From positions 1 to 36,976 of the forward strand of contig PLUF01000028.1 in assembly GCA_003164815.1 (NCBI GenBank): a stretch of 36,976 nucleotides of DNA, in the 5' to 3' direction. Both the position numbers and the translations under genes were made by a program. Under the pieces are notes generated by a model, which searched no databases, was not told where the DNA came from, and was given only the letters and a program-made list of their open reading frames with translations. The DNA comes from Candidatus Gagatemarchaeum stordalenia (lineage in GTDB: Archaea; Thermoproteota; Nitrososphaeria; Nitrososphaerales; Gagatemarchaeaceae). Positions 1-7,063 of this stretch are shown piece by piece; within the stretch, counting starts at the first letter, position 1, and each line of letters starts with the position of its first letter.

Positions 1-64
1 CCGCCCGAGGGGTTAACAGGCGAACCCATCACCCAAGGAGTTAACAGAAGCATGATTCTTCACA

Positions 65-73
65 CTTATAACG
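65..73 (+). promoter_or_regulatory. TATA box of pyruvate phosphate dikinase
   Basis: The element CTTATAACG is centred about 26 nt before the ATG at 95. That is the archaeal spacing from TATA box to transcription start, so the transcript should start at or next to the start codon (leaderless). Confidence 0.6.
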
Positions 74-94
74 AATAAGGGGCTGGGCAGGTTC

Positions 95-2758
95 ATGCAG
101 ATGGCCAACTCACAGCTCAAGTGGTTGTACTTCTTTGACGAGGGCGTCACCGATCGGAAGCTGCTCGGTGGCAAGGGCGCGGGGCTATGCGAGATGACCT
201 CCTTTGGGCTCCCGATACCGCCCGGATTCGTCATCACGACCAGCGTCTGCGAGGAGTTCTACCGCAACGGCCAGATCCTCCCGACGGGCCTGATGGGCTC
301 CGTCCTGGAGGCGATGGCCTCGCTCGAGGCCCGGACGGGGAAGAAGTTCGGGGACGCGACCAACCCTCTGCTGGTCTCTGTCCGCTCCGGGTCTCCCATA
401 TCAATGCCGGGCATGATGGACACCATCCTCAACCTCGGCCTGAACGACCTCGTCGTTGAGGGCCTCGCGAACATCACCGGGGACAGGAGGTTCGCCTATG
501 ACACTTACAGGAGGTTCATCCAGCTCTTCGGGAAGATAGTCCTGGATGTCGACGAGGACGAGTTCTCGAAGCTGCTCGACGGCGAGAAGAAGAGGCGCGG
601 CGCGATGCAGGACAGCGACCTCGACGCCGAGTCTGTGGTGAGGGTCGCCGAGGCCTACAAGGACCTCCTCCGCAGGGAGGGGAAGCCGCTCCCCCAGGAG
701 CCGGCGAAGCAGCTCGAGCTGGCGATAGTGGCGGTCTTCAGAAGCTGGAACGGGAAGCGGGCGATCGAGTACAGGAAGCAGTACCGCATAACGCCTGACC
801 TCGCGCGGGGGACCGCCGTCACGATAGTCACCATGGTCTTCGGGAACCTGGGGAACGACAGCGCCACGGGCGTGCTCTTCACCCGCGACCCGTCCACGGG
901 GAGCCCCGGCCTCTACGGCGACTATCTGACGAATGCGCAGGGCGAGGACGTGGTCGCGGGCATAAGGACTCCCAAGCCCATCGCAGACCTAAAGGTCGAG
1001 ATGCCAGGGGTCTTCCCGAACCTCGAGCGCATATCTCAGAAGCTCGAGAGCCACTACAGGGAGCCGCAGGACATCGAGTTCACCATAGAGAGACAGAAGC
1101 TCTTCCTCCTGCAGACGAGGGCGGCCAAGATGGGCCCGATGGGGGCGGTGAGGGCCGCCGTCGACATGGTCCACGAGGGAGTGATCTCGAAACAGGAAGC
1201 TCTCCTTAGGATCTCCCCCGAGCAACTGGAGCTGCTGCTTCATCCTCACGTCGACGCGAGCAACAAGATCGCGCCGGTCGCAGTGGGTGTGCCGGCGGCT
1301 CCGGGAGCGGCTTCAGGTAAGGTGGTCTTCGATGCCGATACCGCTGTCGCATGGACCAAGAACGGAGAGAAGGTGATCCTCGTAAGAGAGGAGACCAAGC
1401 CCGAGGACGTACACGGGTTCTTCGTCGCACAGGGGATACTTACCAGCAGGGGGGGAAAGACGTCCCACGCAGCCGTGGTGGCGAGAGGGATCGGGAAACC
1501 CTGCATCGTCGGCTGCGCGTCCCTGAGCATCTACCCACAGAGCAGGCTCCTCAGAGTCGACGGGACCACGATTACGCAGGGCGAGACAATCACCATCGAC
1601 GGTTCGACCGGGAACGTCTACCCGGGCACCGTCCCGCTCCTCCAGCCAGAGCTGAAGGATGAGGTCTTCGAGCTGCTGACGTGGGCCGACGAGACCAAGA
1701 AGCTGGGGATCTGGGCGAACGCAGACACCCCCGAAGCGGCCGCGCGGGCGCGCAAGATGGGTGCCGAGGGGATCGGTCTGGCGAGGACCGAGAGGATGTT
1801 CAACGCGGAAGAGAGGCTCCCGCTCGTCGTCGCGATGATAATGGCCTCCAGCGAGGAAGAGAGGAGATCGTTCCTCGAGAAGCTCAGGCCGCTGCAGAAG
1901 GAGGACGTCAAGATGATCTTGAAGGAGATGCACGGCCTTCCGGTCATCATCAGGCTCCTGGACCCTCCGCTTCACGAGTTCCTCCCTCGCTTCGAGGACC
2001 TGCTCGAGCAGGTGAAGAAGCTGGAGCGGTACGGGGACGAGAAGCAGCTGATGGAAGCCAAGAGGATGCTGGACAAGGCGAGGCAGCTCTCGGAGGCGAA
2101 CCCGATGCTCGGCCACAGGGGCGTCAGGCTCGGGCTTACCCATCCGGAAATCTATGAGATGCAGATGACCGCGGTGATGGAGGCGACGGCGGAGCTTGTC
2201 AAGGAGGGTGTCAACGTCAAGCCGAAGATCATGACGCCGCAGGTCGCCGCCTATCAGGAGGTCAAGCTGGTCCGGGAACAGTTCGAGACGATACGAGCCC
2301 GCGTTGAAGCTGAGCAGGGGGTAAAGCTAGACATCAAGTTCGGGACGATGATCGAGACCGTGAGGGCCACCCTCGATGCCGATGAGATAGCAAAGTATGC
2401 TGAGTTCTTCTCCTTCGGCACCAACGACCTTAGCCAGGCCACGTTCAGCTTCAGCAGGGAGGACGCCGAAGCAAAGTTCCTGCCGTTCTACCTTGAGAAG
2501 GGGGTCCTCGCCGACAATCCGTTCGAGACCCTCGACGACAAGGGCGTCGGCAGCCTGGTCCGGATGGCCGTCGAATCGGGCAGGAAGACGAGGCCCGACC
2601 TCGAGGTGGGGATATGCGGAGAGCACGGGGGCGACCCGCGCTCGATTTACCTCTGCCACAAGGCGGGGCTCGACTACGTCTCGGCCTCGGCCTTCAGGAT
2701 CCCGGTAGCCAGGCTCGCGGCTGCGAGGATAGCCCTTCTCGACAAGGCCAACACCTGA
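95..2758 (+). CDS. ppdK: Pyruvate, phosphate dikinase
   Basis: Interconverts pyruvate, ATP and phosphate with PEP, AMP and diphosphate in the cytosol; in archaea it can work in either the gluconeogenic or glycolytic direction. The 887 residues match the usual family length. Order of domains: N-terminal ATP-grasp nucleotide-binding part (about 1-350), the swivelling phosphohistidine domain with GGKTSHAAVVARG (the phosphorylated histidine is H458, with the T-S-H signature of PPDK), then the C-terminal TIM barrel that binds PEP/pyruvate, with GTNDLSQ and GICGEHGG (catalytic Cys841). The ATG at 95 is placed by the TATA box at 65-73; a second ATG at 101 is possible. Transcribed alone; the next gene has its own promoter. 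No missing catalytic residue was seen. The neighbouring 2-oxoacid dehydrogenase and aldolase genes also centre on pyruvate, which fits a role at the PEP-pyruvate node. Confidence 0.96.
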   Translation: MQMANSQLKWLYFFDEGVTDRKLLGGKGAGLCEMTSFGLPIPPGFVITTSVCEEFYRNGQILPTGLMGSVLEAMASLEARTGKKFGDATNPLLVSVRSGSPISMPGMMDTILNLGLNDLVVEGLANITGDRRFAYDTYRRFIQLFGKIVLDVDEDEFSKLLDGEKKRRGAMQDSDLDAESVVRVAEAYKDLLRREGKPLPQEPAKQLELAIVAVFRSWNGKRAIEYRKQYRITPDLARGTAVTIVTMVFGNLGNDSATGVLFTRDPSTGSPGLYGDYLTNAQGEDVVAGIRTPKPIADLKVEMPGVFPNLERISQKLESHYREPQDIEFTIERQKLFLLQTRAAKMGPMGAVRAAVDMVHEGVISKQEALLRISPEQLELLLHPHVDASNKIAPVAVGVPAAPGAASGKVVFDADTAVAWTKNGEKVILVREETKPEDVHGFFVAQGILTSRGGKTSHAAVVARGIGKPCIVGCASLSIYPQSRLLRVDGTTITQGETITIDGSTGNVYPGTVPLLQPELKDEVFELLTWADETKKLGIWANADTPEAAARARKMGAEGIGLARTERMFNAEERLPLVVAMIMASSEEERRSFLEKLRPLQKEDVKMILKEMHGLPVIIRLLDPPLHEFLPRFEDLLEQVKKLERYGDEKQLMEAKRMLDKARQLSEANPMLGHRGVRLGLTHPEIYEMQMTAVMEATAELVKEGVNVKPKIMTPQVAAYQEVKLVREQFETIRARVEAEQGVKLDIKFGTMIETVRATLDADEIAKYAEFFSFGTNDLSQATFSFSREDAEAKFLPFYLEKGVLADNPFETLDDKGVGSLVRMAVESGRKTRPDLEVGICGEHGGDPRSIYLCHKAGLDYVSASAFRIPVARLAAARIALLDKANT

Positions 2759-2777
2759 ACATCAAACTTCTTCTCAA

Positions 2778-2787
2778 CTTTATAACG
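2778..2787 (+). promoter_or_regulatory. TATA box of nitrilase-family gene
   Basis: CTTTATAACG centred about 27 nt before the ATG at 2810. It favours that ATG over the in-frame TTG one codon upstream at 2807 and predicts a leaderless message. Confidence 0.6.
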
Positions 2788-2809
2788 GCTCCACGGGGTC
2801 GCGAGATTG

Positions 2810-3628
2810 ATGAGGTTCAAGATAGCGCTCGCCCAGGTCTCAGCGTCCGAGCGGAAGAGGGACAACCTGAAGAAGGGCGTCGAGCTCATCCGGACCGCCT
2901 CCGAGAGGGGCGCCGAACTGATCGTCCTGCCTGAGCAGTTCATGGCCTACGCGCCCATCGACGCGCCGGCTTCGAGGTACGTTGGGCTCGCGGAGGACGT
3001 CAGCGGGGACTTTGTCACGGGCCTAGCAGCGGAGGCAAGGAAGTGTACGGTCCATGTGGTCGCGGGGATCCTAGAGAAATCTGCCATTAAGGACAAGGTG
3101 TACAACACGGTGGTGATGATTGGGCCGGACGGTAGGGTCATCTCCACCCACAGGAAGCTCCAACTCTTCGACTCATTCGGCTACAATGAGTCGAGCAGGT
3201 TCGAGCCTGCCTCTGCGCTCGAGGGCGCATTCAAGACCCGGCTGGGGAGGATGGGGATGATGACCTGTTACGAGCTTCGCTTCCCTGAGATGGCACGGAT
3301 ACTGGCCCTCCAGGGCGCGAAGGTGATAATCGTCCCTACCGCCTGGTTGGCCGGCCGGATGAAGGAAGAGCATCTCCACGTACTGGCGAAGGCCAGGGCC
3401 CTCGAGAACACCGTCTTCGTGGCGGTTGCTTCTCAGACGGGGCGCATCTTCACCGGGCGGAGCCTAGTGGTGGACCCCTTCGGCGTCTCGATATGCGACG
3501 CCGGCGAGGAGGAGGGCCTTGCGGTGACCGAGATAGACACGGACAGGGTCGCTCGGGTCAGGAAGAAGCTCCCGAGCCTCGAGCACACCAGGAGGGACAT
3601 CTATTCCCGCTTCTCGCCGGTCCCTTGA
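2810..3628 (+). CDS. Carbon-nitrogen hydrolase (nitrilase/omega-amidase family)
   Basis: A 272-residue protein of the nitrilase superfamily, which hydrolyses amide C-N bonds through a Glu-Lys-Cys triad. All three residues are visible: E42 in LPEQF, K116 in HRKLQLF and C153 in TCYELRFPE. The TCYELRFPE signature and the length resemble the Nit1/Nit2 branch (omega-amidase or deaminated-glutathione amidase), but substrate cannot be fixed from sequence; a general carbon-nitrogen hydrolase is the safe name. It is cytosolic, with no signal peptide. The start at 2810 is set by the TATA box 27 nt upstream. It lies 51 nt after pyruvate phosphate dikinase but has its own promoter, so co-regulation is not implied. 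Confidence 0.9.
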   Translation: MRFKIALAQVSASERKRDNLKKGVELIRTASERGAELIVLPEQFMAYAPIDAPASRYVGLAEDVSGDFVTGLAAEARKCTVHVVAGILEKSAIKDKVYNTVVMIGPDGRVISTHRKLQLFDSFGYNESSRFEPASALEGAFKTRLGRMGMMTCYELRFPEMARILALQGAKVIIVPTAWLAGRMKEEHLHVLAKARALENTVFVAVASQTGRIFTGRSLVVDPFGVSICDAGEEEGLAVTEIDTDRVARVRKKLPSLEHTRRDIYSRFSPVP

Positions 3629-3904
3629 GGATTGGCTCGCGCGGTCGCGGGTCTCCTGTCGCGGTAAATCCTGCTGAGAGTAAAGCCGCTGGGGAACCTC
3701 TCGCTGTCGATGACGTCCATGAGTTTGGAGAGTCAGGGTGAGACGCCAGTCGCACATATTCCGATTGTGAAATCCGTGGTCGTGCTCTCCGTCCTGTTCA
3801 GTCCCGACCTTTCCCTTTGCCTTGGATTGACGAGGGCCCAAAACGGGGGCTCGACGGGATATCACACATGTTGTTTGATAAGCGTTTTTCCAGATTCAGA
3901 GGTC

Positions 3905-3924
3905 GAATTTGGAATGAATTTGGA
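3905..3924 (+). repeat. Tandem direct repeat GAATTTGGA x2, probable operator
   Basis: Two perfect copies of GAATTTGGA at 3905-3913 and 3916-3924, spaced by 11 nt (about one helical turn), immediately upstream of the TATA-like box at 3931-3938. This placement is typical of an activator site next to the BRE/TATA in archaea. The binding protein is unknown. Confidence 0.4.
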
Positions 3925-3930
3925 GCAAGG

Positions 3931-3938
3931 ATTATAAC
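3931..3938 (+). promoter_or_regulatory. TATA-like box of the molybdopterin oxidoreductase
   Basis: ATTATAAC lies about 45 nt upstream of the ATG at 3980. Unlike most genes here this predicts a short 5' leader of about 20 nt. Confidence 0.4.
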
Positions 3939-3979
3939 CGAAACACCGCATTTCTTGCACATCTTTCGCGTGTAACTGA

Positions 3980-5575
3980 ATGGACCCTAGTACAAAGAGA
4001 GGTTTTCTGGTCGGCATGCTCGGCGGGGCGATAGCCCTGGGCGTATCGTTCCTGATCAGGATTGCCGCCGGCGGCGTCTTCCTGCCCGAACTCGCTGCGC
4101 AGGCCCTCTTCAGCCTGACCCCGGGGGCGATAGAGTCGAAGGCGGTCGAGACGCTTCAGAGCCTTGCGAAGTACTCCGCGTTCACCGCTGCCGTGGGCGC
4201 CAACGTCGTGGTCTATGGCGTCCTCGGCGCCCTCCTCTTCAGGACCAAGAGCATCTCGGAGGGTTCCAGCCGGCTCGAGAGGTTCGTGTCATACTCGCTG
4301 CTCCCGTACCTGGTCCTGGCGGCCGTGGGGATCGCTCTTCTGTTTACGACGGCTATTCAGTCGTCGCCGGTCTCGCTTCCCGGCCTTCTCGTCTCGATGG
4401 TCCCGCCCCAACTCGCTTTTGGGGCCACGCTGGCCTATCTGAAGGGGGATGCGAAGCCGACCGACCTCTGCCAGGTGGTCAAACCTCCGAAGGGGACCAA
4501 GTTCGACCGGAGGCGGCGCCTCTTCATAAGGGCCGGAGTAGCGTCGGCCGTCGGAGCTGCGATACTCGTCTACGGCGTAGGGTTCCTGCTCAGGCCCTCC
4601 AACACCTCGACCGTCCAGGCGAGCCCCAACGCGCTCATTTCGCAGAACGTGACTGCCAATGGAAACTTCTACCGGGTCGACGTGAACATCTTCCCCCCCT
4701 CGGTCGACTCTTCGACCTGGAACCTGAAGGTCTTCGGCCTCGTCAGCACGGAGCTCAACCTCAACCTCGCCCAGCTGCAGCAGATGGCTGTCGTGGAGCA
4801 GTACAACACGCTCGAATGCGTCAGCAACACGATTGGGGGCGACCTGATAAGCACGGCCCAGTGGACGGGCGTCAAGCTCAAGGACATACTGAACATGGCA
4901 GGAGTGCAGTCCTCGGCCGACTACGTGGTCTTCCGCGCTGTCGACGGCTACGACGTCGGGATACCGCTGGACACGGCGATGCTGGACGCGACGCTCCTGG
5001 CCTACGAGATGAACGGCTCCCCTCTCCCCACGGACCACGGATCCCCGCTCAGGGCGATCGTACCCGGTCTCTACGGGATGATGAACTGCAAGTGGATCGT
5101 GAGCATCGAGGCGGTCAGCGGGACTTACCAGGGGTACTGGCAGGTGAGGGGCTGGGAGAACGACGCCCACTATCAGACAGGGTCTGAGATAGCGATACCC
5201 GGAGACGCCCAGGTCACCCAGAGGTTCGGGATCAACGGCTCGAGCAACGTGAGCCTCGGTATCGTCCCGGTCGCAGGAGTTGCCTACGCGGGGAACAGGG
5301 GAGTCTCAAAGGTGGAGATCAGCGCCGACGGGGGCAACACCTGGACCACGGCATCGCTGACCGACCCTCTCTCGGACTACACGTGGATCTTCTGGTCTGC
5401 GCAATGGAACCCGCCCGCGACCGGAAACTACCAGATCATGGTCAGAGCGACCGACGGCACCGGGACCGTACAGACGGCCACCGTGTCCGGACCCTTCCCC
5501 AACGGGGCGACGGGCTATCATGTGGTCGACATCTCGGTGCTCCCTCCTTCGACGACCACGCAGTCGACGACATGA
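3980..5575 (+). CDS. Polytopic membrane molybdopterin oxidoreductase (sulfite oxidase fold)
   Basis: A 531-residue protein with two halves. Residues 1-150 form about four hydrophobic helices (near 7-30, 65-85, 105-125 and 131-150). Then comes a cytoplasmic stretch ending in FDRRRRLFIRAG (175-186), a twin-arginine-like motif directly before a fifth helix (about 187-205). The rest is exported: a sulfite-oxidase-type Moco domain with the molybdenum ligand C280 in LECVSN and the PLRAIVPG/KWIV region, followed by the Ig-like Mo-co dimerisation domain (about 410-515) and a Thr/Ser-rich tail. It should be an extracytoplasmic oxidoreductase using the molybdopterin cofactor; the donor or acceptor is unknown. 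An in-frame TGA abuts the ATG, so the start is firm. The following peptidase gene overlaps its 3' end. Odd feature: the Tat-like motif is internal, suggesting Sec-then-Tat membrane insertion. Confidence 0.88.
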   Translation: MDPSTKRGFLVGMLGGAIALGVSFLIRIAAGGVFLPELAAQALFSLTPGAIESKAVETLQSLAKYSAFTAAVGANVVVYGVLGALLFRTKSISEGSSRLERFVSYSLLPYLVLAAVGIALLFTTAIQSSPVSLPGLLVSMVPPQLAFGATLAYLKGDAKPTDLCQVVKPPKGTKFDRRRRLFIRAGVASAVGAAILVYGVGFLLRPSNTSTVQASPNALISQNVTANGNFYRVDVNIFPPSVDSSTWNLKVFGLVSTELNLNLAQLQQMAVVEQYNTLECVSNTIGGDLISTAQWTGVKLKDILNMAGVQSSADYVVFRAVDGYDVGIPLDTAMLDATLLAYEMNGSPLPTDHGSPLRAIVPGLYGMMNCKWIVSIEAVSGTYQGYWQVRGWENDAHYQTGSEIAIPGDAQVTQRFGINGSSNVSLGIVPVAGVAYAGNRGVSKVEISADGGNTWTTASLTDPLSDYTWIFWSAQWNPPATGNYQIMVRATDGTGTVQTATVSGPFPNGATGYHVVDISVLPPSTTTQSTT

Positions 5576-6044
5576 GGGGGCTTCTGGGCTGCACCTCGAT
5601 TCGACATTTCTCGGGAACCCAGACCTGAGAGTTCCCGACCGCAGATTCCTCGACCTCTTCACGGCTGCGCTCACGAGGATACCTCCCGGGACACCTCCTC
5701 TTAGAAGCGTGCATAGTGTGTACCTGAAGAGGCGAGGGAGGCTGCCGGGTCTTGTCGGTCTGACGAGGTGGGGTGCGCTCTCCTATGGGACCGGGACTCG
5801 GGGCACGAGCAGGACGGCCGGCAGGGGCAGACAGACCATAACCTTCTACACAGTGCTGCTTAGTCAGCTCTCCGAGGCGGCGGCCATCGGCGTCATCGCG
5901 CACGAGCTGGCCCACGCGTGGCTCAACGAGCACGTCTCTCCTGAGGAATCCGAGGCGCGGGAACGAGAGGCCGACCGACTGGCGCGCCGGCGGGGGTTCG
6001 GAAGGGAGCTGGATGCGCTGGACGTCGAGACCGAACCGGTCTGA
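5520..6044 (+). CDS. Small zinc metallopeptidase (HExxH, gluzincin-like)
   Basis: A protein of up to 174 residues with a clear zinc-protease helix, IAHELAHAWLNEH, followed by EREADRLA, which supplies the usual third ligand Glu of gluzincin-type peptidases. No membrane helix or signal peptide is evident. The start is uncertain: the only ATG in frame upstream is at 5520, inside the 3' end of the molybdopterin gene (56-nt overlap), and the first 20 residues are Arg-rich and look like shadow sequence. Recognisable sequence begins around 5610 (DLRVPDRRFLDLF), where no ATG, GTG or TTG is available nearby. It may be translationally coupled to the upstream gene, start at a rare codon, or have lost its true N-terminus. 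Converges with the Lon-domain gene 14 nt downstream. Confidence 0.65.
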   Translation: MWSTSRCSLLRRPRSRRHEGASGLHLDSTFLGNPDLRVPDRRFLDLFTAALTRIPPGTPPLRSVHSVYLKRRGRLPGLVGLTRWGALSYGTGTRGTSRTAGRGRQTITFYTVLLSQLSEAAAIGVIAHELAHAWLNEHVSPEESEAREREADRLARRRGFGRELDALDVETEPV

Positions 6045-6058
6045 CGGCTGCACTACTG

Positions 6059-6868
6059 CTATCTCAGCGAGCGCTTCTTCATGAACATAGGCCCGTACTT
6101 CTCTGCGAGGACGCCAAGGAGCTCCGCCGTATGATTGCTGACGATGTGATTCAGGAACTCCATTATCATCTCGCCCCTTGCGGAGGGGTCTGCGTCGAAG
6201 GCCCTGTCCGCCAGGTCGGTGCACGTCTCGCAGTCCGAGATCGGCTTGCTCTCGGCCAGCGCCCTGAGCACTTCGAGCTGGCTGTCAAGGTGCCTGTTGA
6301 CCGACTTGAGCCTCTCCTGCGGGTCCAGGGTCCTCAGCAGGTTGACCCTATCGTCGTGGCTCAGTGCGGGAGACATGGCGCACAGGTCTGAGAGCTCCGA
6401 CGGCGTCTTTGCATTCTTGAGGAGCGAGAGTATCTCCTGAGGAATCTCGGGGAGGATTTCGCCGAGCTCCGAGATTTGGCTCTGAACCCTCTGCACCAGG
6501 TTGGGTCCTTCGGCGTCCTCTTCGGCCTCCTCCACCCTCTCAACCCGCACGACCTGCTCTGAATCGAGTCCCCGAGGGTTTGTTACCCTGACGCGCCAGA
6601 GGCCCTTCAGGTTGACCCGCACGCCGCCCTGGGTCGTCTCGCTGTGCGTGAGGAGAGACAGAGTCCCGATTCCCTCGCTCGTGCGTTCGAAGTCCGAAGG
6701 AACGAAGGCCACGAGGTGGTTCTCCCTCAGTGCCCGAAGCACAGCGTCGGCGCTCCTCTTCTCTGTGATCGGCAGCGTGACCTCCATGTGGGGGAACAGG
6801 ACGACGTCCTGCGAGAATACGATGGGGACTGTCTGGCTCTCCCCCGGGAGCTCTGCGCCTTCTGACAT
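6059..6868 (-). CDS. Stand-alone Lon N-terminal (substrate-binding) domain protein
   Basis: A 269-residue protein resembling the N-terminal domain of Lon protease (PF02190): VPIVFSQDVVLFPHMEVTLPI followed by the alternating strand/helix region and a helical C-terminal part with long charged helices. No AAA+ Walker motifs and no Ser-Lys protease domain follow, so this is not Lon itself. Family knowledge: such LON-substrate-binding proteins bind unfolded or tagged clients, but their role outside Lon is poorly defined. The ATG at 6868 is chosen because a TATA-like GAAATATC (6895-6902 on this strand) sits about 30 nt upstream; a longer frame to 6994 is open but has no promoter support. The stop is TAG. 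Convergent with the zinc peptidase gene, a possible proteolysis link only by proximity. Confidence 0.8.
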   Translation of the reverse strand: MSEGAELPGESQTVPIVFSQDVVLFPHMEVTLPITEKRSADAVLRALRENHLVAFVPSDFERTSEGIGTLSLLTHSETTQGGVRVNLKGLWRVRVTNPRGLDSEQVVRVERVEEAEEDAEGPNLVQRVQSQISELGEILPEIPQEILSLLKNAKTPSELSDLCAMSPALSHDDRVNLLRTLDPQERLKSVNRHLDSQLEVLRALAESKPISDCETCTDLADRAFDADPSARGEMIMEFLNHIVSNHTAELLGVLAEKYGPMFMKKRSLR

Positions 6869-6894
6869 GCTGGATTGCTTTTGCGCCGCGGGGT

Positions 6895-6902
6895 GATATT
6901 TC
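6895..6902 (-). promoter_or_regulatory. TATA-like box of Lon-domain gene
   Basis: GAAATATC read on the minus strand, centred about 30 nt from the ATG at 6868; it selects this start over the longer open frame. Confidence 0.45.
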
Positions 6903-7063
6903 AACGTGTCCTCATAGTCGTCCCCAGACTGGAGACGGACTCCTCGAACGTCCTTCTGTCGGGTCGCGCAGCCGTTCCTACCGATTGGCACCATCCTCCG
7001 GCGAGTGGTGGGCGCGGGTAGTACGCCTCAATCTTAAGAGGCGCATTGCTCGCCCCTATCCGC

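Larger units (their letters stand above)
3629..3979. other. Non-coding interval upstream of the molybdopterin oxidoreductase
   Basis: About 350 nt without a convincing gene. Open frames here have no recognisable product or promoter spacing. The right-hand end becomes AT-richer and holds a tandem 9-nt direct repeat (3905-3924) and a TATA-like box (3931-3938) for the next gene. A CTGAGAG string near 3676 recalls a thiamine riboswitch core, but the rest of that fold is absent. No RNA gene was recognised. Confidence 0.5.

Noticed and set aside
1313-2143. 276-aa open frame antisense to pyruvate phosphate dikinase
   Set aside because: Arg/Pro/Leu-rich shadow typical of high-G+C coding DNA; no promoter or family signal, and the sense strand is a complete enzyme.
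3670-3730. Possible thiamine riboswitch (CTGAGAG string)
   Set aside because: The second conserved half and flanking stems are missing and the downstream gene is not a thiamine gene.
3710-3937. 75-aa open frame before the molybdopterin gene
   Set aside because: No TATA spacing, ribosome site or recognisable pattern; the region is more plausibly regulatory.
4289-5170. 293-aa open frame antisense to the molybdopterin oxidoreductase
   Set aside because: Low-complexity Arg/Val/Glu composition with no domain; sense gene is unambiguous.
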